In this document: one piece after another, positions 56,594 through 64,000 of the stretch | Layout of the letters: each line of letters begins with the position of its first letter | How positions within the stretch are numbered: the first letter of the stretch is position 1 | NCBI RefSeq assembly: GCF_902635505.1 | Contig: NC_045429.1 | Coordinates: 38,337,831-38,401,830 of the forward strand | Direction: 5' to 3' | Length of the DNA: 64,000 bases | Source of the DNA: Sarcophilus harrisii | Lineage: Eukaryota > Chordata > Mammalia > Dasyuromorphia > Dasyuridae | Made by a program: the position numbers and the translations under genes | The notes under the pieces: generated by a model | The model's input: the letters and a program-made list of their open reading frames with translations, nothing else | What the model was told of the DNA's origin: nothing | Database searches by the model: none

Positions 56594-59210
56594 TTCCATA
56601 CTCTCTTCTTAATAATCAAATCATTGAATTACCTTCTTCTCAATAGGTTAACTTAGCACCATAATTTTGGCCAACCCTAAATGAAGCAAATAAACAAAAA
56701 TAAAACTAGAAAAATGCAAGGACTTAAGGCAAGGACAAGTCTTTCCCTGATAACTCCAGAGTTAATCAGCAATACAAGGCTCCCTGTTGCTGGCATGTCA
56801 GGTCCTCTGCAGGGGCATCTCAATCAAAGAATCCAGTTTGAGATGGACAGTTCACTGTGAGTTGGGTCTGTGGTCATTTGTACATTTAATTCAGCCTCTG
56901 CTTATATAAGGAATAGCAGTGCTCAAGAGAGTCCTGCTGCCCATCTTAAGAGGGGTACCCCAAGTCTGTCAGGGACTCCAAAAGGGGGAAAAAGTGGGGA
57001 CTAGAGTAGCTCCACCTGTCCCCTCTGATAGAACAGGAGCTGCTACTAGGATCCAGATTTCTGAGCAAATTATGCACCCTTAGACCAAGGCAGGGAACCC
57101 TGAACTCTTAGAGGCCAGATACCAAACTGCAAGATCCTTTGAGAATGCTGAAATAATAATTAAGGAACTGGGGTAACAGGAGTGGGAGTGGAGAAATAGA
57201 TCAGAAAGATTGCCAGTCTCAGGACAGGTGTCTGATTTTTGGTTGTTCTAAAAACTAATCCCCACAACTGAGTCTGCCAGGGCAATTCCAACAGAATAAG
57301 GAATTTCAAAGTTAAAGGATAACCAGCAAATCATAATCCAGTAATTTTAAGCAAAGAGTAAAAACGAAAAGGATTGTTTAAATAAGGCAAAGTGAATAGA
57401 AATTGTTCCCATTCTTTGATATTTTTGAGAAAAATACACCAGCTTCCCCAATTTCCTATATCTTTCTCCCTTTTTTTTCTTATGGAAAGGAATTATCAAA
57501 TAACCATTCCACATATAAATCCCAAGAGTGAATCAAAATTCCTATACATAACAGACTAGTACAATAATTTTCCTAAATATCCCTCAAACATAACAGTAAT
57601 AGTTACACAAGTTTAACAAAGTCCATCCCAAATCTTAAACACACAGTAATAGATGACCCAATCAGGATTCCCAAATTCCCCACATCAGTCCATCAAGGGT
57701 AAGGGACGAAGTCTCATTCAAAACTGCTTCAGGCTGGGCACTGGTGGAGAATCTCAGTCAATACAGAGGATACATGTGGTGTGGCCTGGCATGCTGACAA
57801 TCAAAGCTGGGCTAGATCCCAGAAGCAAAATCTAGAACAAAAAAAAATACAAATCTAACAAATAAAGATTAGAGCAGTCTGAGATAGAAAGACTGGTTCA
57901 CAGGGACTGCTACAAGATGTGGGGAGACAAAAATAGATTGGCCAGCAGCTTCCTATATGGAGAGATGCTTGTCTCACAGGCAAAAGGCTGTCAGCTATAG
58001 TCCCCATAAAAAAGCAACAGTTAGGTCTCATAGACCACTATTAATTGTCCTCTCATTAGTTAAAAACCTTTAAAGAAACACTTGAATATCATAAACACAA
58101 TATCCAGTAACAGATAGATGATCAGAGTAAATACTTATTTGCCCAAGTATTTAGGATATAATGATTACATATAACCAGATTGGAAACAGCAATGTATGAC
58201 ATAATTGAATTGCGTTAACAATTCTATTGACCATTGTTCTGATCATAGAAATCAGTCACAAGAGGAAAAAAATGCCAGGGACACAACTATAACATAAACA
58301 GTTAAAACTTAACTTTCAGCACATACAGTATAAAATAGTTTTAATTCATTTTTACTCCAGTTAATTGTACCACTAACTATCAGAGGGTGGAGCTTTAAAA
58401 CTTCCAAATAGCATTAACTATAAGCCCAAGAAATTTTTACTTCCAGTAACAAATCCCATTAACCAAGATTCAGGTAAATCCTAAACAGATATTTACCCTA
58501 ACTTTATATTTATAACAATAAGGTTTTATTGCCCTTTATTCTAGCAGGCTTTGAAAACCTGTTCCAAAGAAAAATCTGTCAGCCAGTTTAAAAATAGCCA
58601 ACATTTTCTGTTCTTACTTACAGATCAGTGCAACAGATTAAAGAGTTAGACAGCACAAGCAATTTTTATACAGCTGCAACATTGAAATAACCAATTCCCA
58701 AATTTCTTAATCATTGCTCTTAAAACTATAGCAGAGCTCCAACAGAACAGACAGACAAGTCTCACAGATCACAGAGATTGCACAATTACAATATTAAACA
58801 AAACATTTAACACATATAACCAGATAGTGCCCCAAAAGGTGCTCAGAGTCAGATCATACCAGATGTGTCTCATACCAGTGGATATTACTTCTCAGAATTT
58901 AACACCCATTGGTGTCCTGTAATTCTGAGAATCCAGATGCTAGCACAGACAGACAGAGCACTTCAACAGATCAGATTATGTCCTACACTTACTCTCTCGT
59001 GGCCGAAATGGAGGTGTCCACCGTTGGGCATGGCTGCAACTGAAAACTTCTTGTTCCTGGAGACTTTGGAAAAAGAAAATCCAGAGGGCCAGCCTCTCCA
59101 GGCCAAGAACCCAGATCTTCAGCCACCCTGAGGCCCAAGGTGGAAACCCAAATGTTTCTATTCTCTAATCCTGCTCTCATTTTCTAATATCTTGGTGGGG
59201 ACCTCCAAAA

Positions 59211-59676
59211 TGTAATGCTGTAGAAACTGAGACAAGATAGAGATTAGAGAGTTTTTAATATTTTATTTGAAAGGGAGAGATTTACTGGGACCAAATGGAA
59301 GCATGGTTTTGTCCCAGGGCTGAAGGAGATTATCATCTCCAAGAATCCAGCAAACAATGTGAATTTTCAATGACATTTATACATGTAGTTCAGACTCAGG
59401 GGATAAAGTGAGGCAGGGGTGGAGTCAGGGTACTGAGAGCGGGAACACAGGACTAACAATCCAGTTCTGACAGGGTAAGGGGAGGCATGGGATGGACATC
59501 TGATAATTGGGGAGAAGCACAGGACATTCTGATGATGTCTAAGAAGGTCTTTTTCTCCTTATCTGGATCATCATGAAAAGGAGAGAGGGATGGTGTTGCA
59601 GGATTGAACAGAATAATTCAGGGAAACTGAATTTAGGGAAATTGAGTCAGGACAATAAAAGAACTGTGGCACAACA
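59211..59676 (-). repeat. LTR (5' LTR of the minus-strand element)
   Basis: 466 bp, the partner of 56106-56593. The flanks caaca (left) and aaaga (right) do not form a clear target duplication. Confidence 0.88.
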
Positions 59677-59889
59677 AAGATTTTATTCAGTGAACAAATA
59701 TATTGTTCAAGAACCCAAAAAGACGTGAGACATACATTGACTTTACAATTGAGATATTGCAGTAATGTCATACTCAAATATTTCACTATTTTAGAATGTT
59801 TCAATCATATTTTATTAAGTCAGCTGACCTTAAAGGAGTTTGAACCAGAGACCACTGTGGCTGACAATATGGAGGACTTAAAAACCAGC

Positions 59890-60065
59890 ACATTAAACTT
59901 TGCAGAGCACTTTACCAATAGCATCTCATTTTGTTCACATAACTCCAGGAAGGAGGTGCTATTTTTATGCCCATTTTACACCTGAATTCCAAGGTCACAT
60001 AGCTAGTCTGAGATGGTATTTGACTTTTGTTCTTCTTGACTCCTAAGTCACAGCATCACCTTGGT
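59890..60065 (-). mobile_element. MIR-like/core SINE
   Basis: 'gcagagcactttaccaatag', 'catctcattttgttcacata', 'ggaaggaggtgctatttttatg'-type block and 'aaggtcacatagctagtctg' follow reversed core-SINE order. Confidence 0.7.
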
Positions 60066-60139
60066 ACCAAGAAACTTAACAAGGTCAAAGCAATATTAAT
60101 CAACAGCAGATAGTACTAGTATCTGCTATGCTCACTGGA

Positions 60140-60370
60140 GTAGCCAAGGAGCACAGTGGGTAGAATGCCGGGCTAGGAAATCAGGAAAATTCATCTTCCT
60201 GAATTCAAATATGGCTTCACATACTTAGTAACTAAGTGACCACAGGCAAGTCACTTGGCCCTGTCTGCCTGAGCTGGAGAAGGAAATGGCGAACCCCTGT
60301 AGAGCCTTTGCCAAGAAAACCCCAGATAGGATCACCAAGAATCAGATCTGAGACAACACAACAGGAACTC
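60140..60370 (+). mobile_element. tRNA-derived marsupial SINE (longer type)
   Basis: 'agcacagtgggtagaatgcc', 'cacaggcaagtcacttggcc', 'gagctggagaaggaaatggc' and 'gccaagaaaaccccagatag' form the plus-strand counterpart of the copies at 24.6 and 41.98 kb. Confidence 0.85.
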
Positions 60371-62599
60371 CTCCCTCCCCACACCATCAGTCCCCTCTGG
60401 CTTATGCTCTGTGATTCCCCTCCGAATTATCTATGGATGCCATAGTCATTCCTTGCTCCTGCCCTCACCCCACTGTCTCTGGCAATAAACAGAAGCCTTC
60501 CCTGCTGCGGATGGGCAAATGGAGGAAAACTGTAGCCCCGTCCTCCGAAGAACATAGGACAGAGGCAGGGGCAACAGCATTCGTGGGATGATGCTACAGC
60601 AGATCTGAAGGGAAAGGGCTGGCATCCCGCTGAGGCCACTGAAAAGTTAATTCACCAAAGGGGGGAGGAATTTGAGATGACTTTGAAGTCCAACATCTAA
60701 AATAGCCATTGTTACAGGGTAATATAATAGTAAAAAGAAAAAAAATTTTAAATGGATAGTAGTAAGGGAAAATCCTGAAGATCACAGATAGGGGGAAAAA
60801 CTCATTTAAAACCTAGAGGACAGGCACATTAATCAGCAGGAAAGATATGAAAACAGAAAGGAAGGTGACTGAAAGTGCTCTAAGTAAATGTTGTGAGACA
60901 AAGGAAATTGAACTAGTACCTGATGAATCAGAACTCTGCGGAATCCCAAGAAAGCATGGAACCATAGCAGGATGGCTTCAGAGAGAAATCATCTTTTTTT
61001 TTTCCCTTAAGGGTTAAATGGGAACAAATGGCAGAATTTTTTTCTATACATAGAAATAATTAACAGAATGGGAAAACTTGAATTTACCATGATAATAAGT
61101 GTCTTTTAAAAAGAGAAGATCCTATTGGGAATATAGCTGTGCTTAAGGGAAAGACAGTCTAAAGCAATAATGTTAAAAGATACATCTCTACACAAATGAA
61201 AGGCATGATCTCAAACACAATTTACATAGAGACAGCTTTAAAATCATAGGCCTCCTGAATAACCCAAGTCAAAAGTCCTGAATACCATAATACAAGAAAA
61301 CTGTCCAGAACTTCTGACTGCAAAACACAAAGAAGTGTTCAGAAGAATCCACATATCAGTTCTAGAGGGGGGGAATCTATGCTGCAAGCTCCAAAACTAA
61401 AGTCATTAAAATTAACAGTTTTTAATGACAAAACATTCTATAAATGATCAGGAGAACAATTTTTCAAATATAAAGGGGGGAAATGAAAAACAAGATTATT
61501 CTATGCCCATCAGAGCAAAGGAGCTTATATTTCTACTCAAAACTGACATACTCTTATAAAACTTGGGTTTAATCATTAGTGAACAAAGATAGATTATAAT
61601 AGAAGAGGCATTTAAAGTATTCCTTTTTTAAAAAAATAACTCAGTTCGCAAACACTTAAATGTATCTAAGTGCAGATAGCAATCAAAGCATCAGTAATTA
61701 AATTTCTCTTAAACTTGAAACTAAACTCATAAAAACTTTTAAAAGTAGAACAAAACTAGGCAGAAGCAGACACTAATGGTTTTTTGGGGGGGGGGGTTGT
61801 AGATGGGAGGCAGGAATAACAACAGATGCCCTTAAGAAATTTTCCAAAAGAACACAAGGGGAACAAAGAAATATGGACTCACAGCTTCCTCCTATTACCT
61901 CTTAAATCAGTGCATTTTGTAGAACTAAATAGAATTAAAATTTCACAAGAGGGGAAATAGAAGATAGAGGGAGATGTGATTTATCCTAATCAAGCTAATA
62001 TTAAACAGTGAAGGGAAAAAATTCCTCTGATGTCACAGAAAGAATAGGTAAGGTAAAAAAGTAAGAGGATTAAAGGACGAGAAAAAAGTTCTTGACTAAT
62101 TTCAAGGAGAATGTCTCACTTAAGAATACTTCCAATGAAAGATAAATGGTAAATGAATAGCCTATCATGCATATAATCTACAGAGATTTAATGCTTAAAG
62201 GGACCTGTTTATCCCTATATTATGCTTCCCTGAACAAAAATTTTGCTCAGACAAACTTTCAGAAGCAAACAGCATCCAGAAAGATAGAAGAACATGGACC
62301 CAAAGAGGAGGTTATATGACAGGGATAGGGAGAACAGAAGGTTAAGTTGCACCACATGATCAGGAAACCCAGAAAATTTCCAACCCATGGAGATTTAATA
62401 ATGAAAGTTTCAGTAATGAGTTCAGTAATCCAAAAACAAATTATAGAAACAATAATTAATATGAAAGACAACGATTATGTTGGAACTGTATTCCAGAATT
62501 TGTGGTATGCAGTTAAAGTAGACTTTAGGGGGGAACATTATATATCTAAAAACATAGAATAGTAAGTTAGAAGAGAAGAGGATTGGTGAATTAACTGAA
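60371..62599. other. Unassigned A-rich sequence, possibly 5' part of an L1 relic
   Basis: No gene. The A-rich plus strand and the L1 that follows suggest decayed LINE sequence, but I cannot align it. A G-run (11 G) lies at about 61,786-61,797. Confidence 0.35.
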
Positions 62600-63460
62600 A
62601 GTGCACTTTTTAAATCTAGCTAACAAATAACACTTAAGAATGTGAAAATTAGAGAAATAGATCAACTGAAAACTAAAAAGGAATATAGAAATGATAAAAA
62701 CTAAAAGACAGTTCTTTGTAAAGACTAAAAGAATGGGACAAAAAGTAAAATCTGCAAAATGGCAAATAAGCAAGGTGAAATCACAACAAAACCAAAAGAA
62801 ATTTAGTTTTTAGAGCTTGTTAAACATTTCTATACTAATAAAATTAAGACAACAGAAAAGTGTCACCTTCAAAAAAGTATAACTCAATCTGATAGAAAAC
62901 TTAGGTGATCCAGTGATCGAAAAGGAAATAGAATTGGCTGTTAAGGAAGGGTGGGAGGCACCTGAGGCCTGATAGGCAAGGCAATTTATCAGTCTTTGAA
63001 AGACCAATTAATATCAGTACTTTGTGAATTATTCTCAAAAATTGAAAAAGAAAACATTCTATTGGACTTTTTATTTAATAATTAAACTAGGGAAGGATAA
63101 AACATAGAATTATATAGACTAAGATCCGTGCAAAAACTTTAAATAAAATTTTGTCAAACAATACAGAAATTCATCCAATAAGTTACTCCTTTTGACCAAA
63201 CTGAATTATAGTTAAGTTGCAAAGGTAGGTTCAACATTAGAGAAATAGTCAACATAATTATGTTAGAAAATCATTGATAAAGTATAAAACTCATGTATGC
63301 TTTAATTTATACGTGTATGTGTGCACATAAATGAATTTTTTAATAACAAATATCAGCAACCAAAAGTAAACATCATATGGAATTGAGGTATTCTAGAAGC
63401 TTTCCCAGTAAATACAAGAGTAAAGGGAATGGGTCCACTCCCTGTAAAAACAAATGATGC
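62600..63460 (+). mobile_element. L1 ORF2 reverse-transcriptase region, old and broken
   Basis: 'aaaaattgaaaaagaaaaca' (EKE-type block), 'ttcatccaataagttactcc', 'ggtaggttcaacattagaga' and 'aacatcatatggaattgagg' with 'ctagaagctttcccagtaaa' match, in order, L1 ORF2 from before the FADD-type region through the NIILNG...LEAFP-type block. Many stops; dead. Confidence 0.68.
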
Positions 63461-63489
63461 AAATGCTAATAGAGTATTGTCTAATTGGT

Positions 63490-63800
63490 AATTAGCCTTA
63501 AGTCCTGGGGCCTCGGTGCATCTGCTCAGTTTCAGCCCATTACACCCCAGGGTCAGTGTTGGTCAATAGTGTGGTCCAGTGATCAGGACATATAGTATGA
63601 CTTGTCTCCCTGAACTCTGTCAAGCAATATCTGTTTTGTCCACTTCTGGGACTGCATCTTAATAATGTTATTGAAAAACAGAACATCCAGACAATAGAAG
63701 TCCTCAGTTACTGGAAGTAAGAATGTTGAGATTGGAAAATCCAAAATTTAAAGGATACATTATGATCTTCAGGTTCTTCTTGGCCCAGCAACACTAAGTG
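63490..63800 (+). mobile_element. CR1/L3 fragment
   Basis: 'tttgtccacttctgggactg' and 'aacagaacatccagacaata' correspond to the CR1/L3 3' block (gttcagttctgggc... to ...gtccagaggag). Confidence 0.5.
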
Positions 63801-63869
63801 AAAAAAGGAAGTTTCAGAGAAGCAAATCTGTTCTGCATCAAGGATACATTGTTTTCTTTACTCTAAAGT

Positions 63870-64000
63870 CTATATATAGGTAGGTAGGTGGCCCCCTGGG
63901 TGGATCACCAGACCTGAATTCATACCCAACCCCAGACAGTAGCTATGTTTCCCTAGGCCGGTCACTTAACCCTGCTTGCCTCTGTTTCCTCATCTGCAAA
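63870..64000 (+). mobile_element. MIR-like or tRNA-derived SINE running off the right edge
   Basis: 'gccggtcacttaaccctgct' and 'tgcctctgtttcctcatctg' are the classic SINE end. The left part is decayed. Confidence 0.7.

Larger units (their letters stand above)
56106..59676 (-). mobile_element. LTR retrotransposon (endogenous retrovirus-like) with both LTRs, minus strand
   Basis: Two direct repeats of 466-488 bp enclose about 2.6 kb. Each LTR begins TGTTGTGCC and ends TTACA on the minus strand. The strand is set by a primer-binding-site-like sequence starting TGGAGG just inside the right LTR (59189-59207) and a purine-rich tract (AAGAAGAGAGTATGGAA) next to the left LTR. The PBS recalls the 3' end of tRNA-Thr, but that match is from memory. 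The interior is short for a full provirus and shows no long gag, pol or env frame, so it is internally shortened or a non-autonomous relative. The LTRs differ at roughly one base in nine by eye, pointing to an insertion tens of millions of years ago. Broken fossil. Confidence 0.85.
43395..64000 (+). other. SELENOF: SELENOF intron 2 (partial, continues beyond right edge)
   Basis: Starts at the GTAATT donor after exon 2. No third exon was found in the remaining 20.6 kb, so the intron is at least this long. If exon 3 has been missed, part of this stretch would be intron 3. Confidence 0.8.

Overview
This is nuclear DNA from a mammal, almost certainly a marsupial. There are no operons or long open frames. 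Two host genes appear only as short exons that match well-conserved mammalian proteins. The rest is large introns packed with L1, L2, CR1/L3, MIR-like SINEs and tRNA-derived SINEs of the kind abundant in marsupials (repeated 'gcagtggatagagcac...' bodies ending 'ctgggcaagtcactta'), plus LTR fossils and microsatellites. The species cannot be read from the sequence.

The centre is one CpG island (about 33.05-34.95 kb) holding a head-to-head gene pair. Leftward, on the minus strand, is coding exon 1 of HS2ST1 (heparan sulfate 2-O-sulfotransferase 1, 33396-33519). Its large first intron fills everything to the left edge. Rightward, on the plus strand, are coding exons 1 (34559-34633) and 2 (43227-43394) of SELENOF (the 15-kDa selenoprotein of the ER). 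Intron 1 is 8.6 kb, and intron 2 runs off the right edge. The two start codons are 1,039 bp apart, and the GC-rich stretch between them should act as a shared bidirectional promoter. The same neighbours lie head-to-head on human chromosome 1p22. I could not find HS2ST1 exon 2 or the Sec-encoding SELENOF exon 3, so both probably lie outside.

Left part (1-33 kb): HS2ST1 intron 1. L2 copies lie on both strands. An old CR1/L3 on the minus strand (12.3-14.9 kb) is split by a younger L1 with a target-site duplication, and another CR1/L3 lies on the plus strand (27.9-29.2 kb). An L1 is nested in an L1 at 20 kb. There are SINEs and several CA/CT/TA microsatellites.

Right part (35-64 kb): SELENOF introns. 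There is an L1 with a perfect 15-bp duplication inside a MIR-like SINE (35.3-35.9 kb), a probable solo LTR (39.4-40.2 kb), a hAT transposase remnant (about 47.9 kb), an AT-rich repeat-poor stretch (46.5-49.6 kb), a 3.6-kb LTR element with both LTRs (56.1-59.7 kb, minus strand), and an old L1 ORF2 relic near 63 kb.

Functionally the two genes are unrelated enzymes of the secretory pathway. HS2ST1 acts in the Golgi on heparan sulfate, and SELENOF acts in the ER with UGGT in glycoprotein folding control. No new multi-gene system is visible. The most useful leads concern the promoter, the SELENOF leader and the repeat relic at the SELENOF exon 2 acceptor. Repeat family names come from recalled consensus patterns, and repeat boundaries are approximate unless a duplication is quoted.
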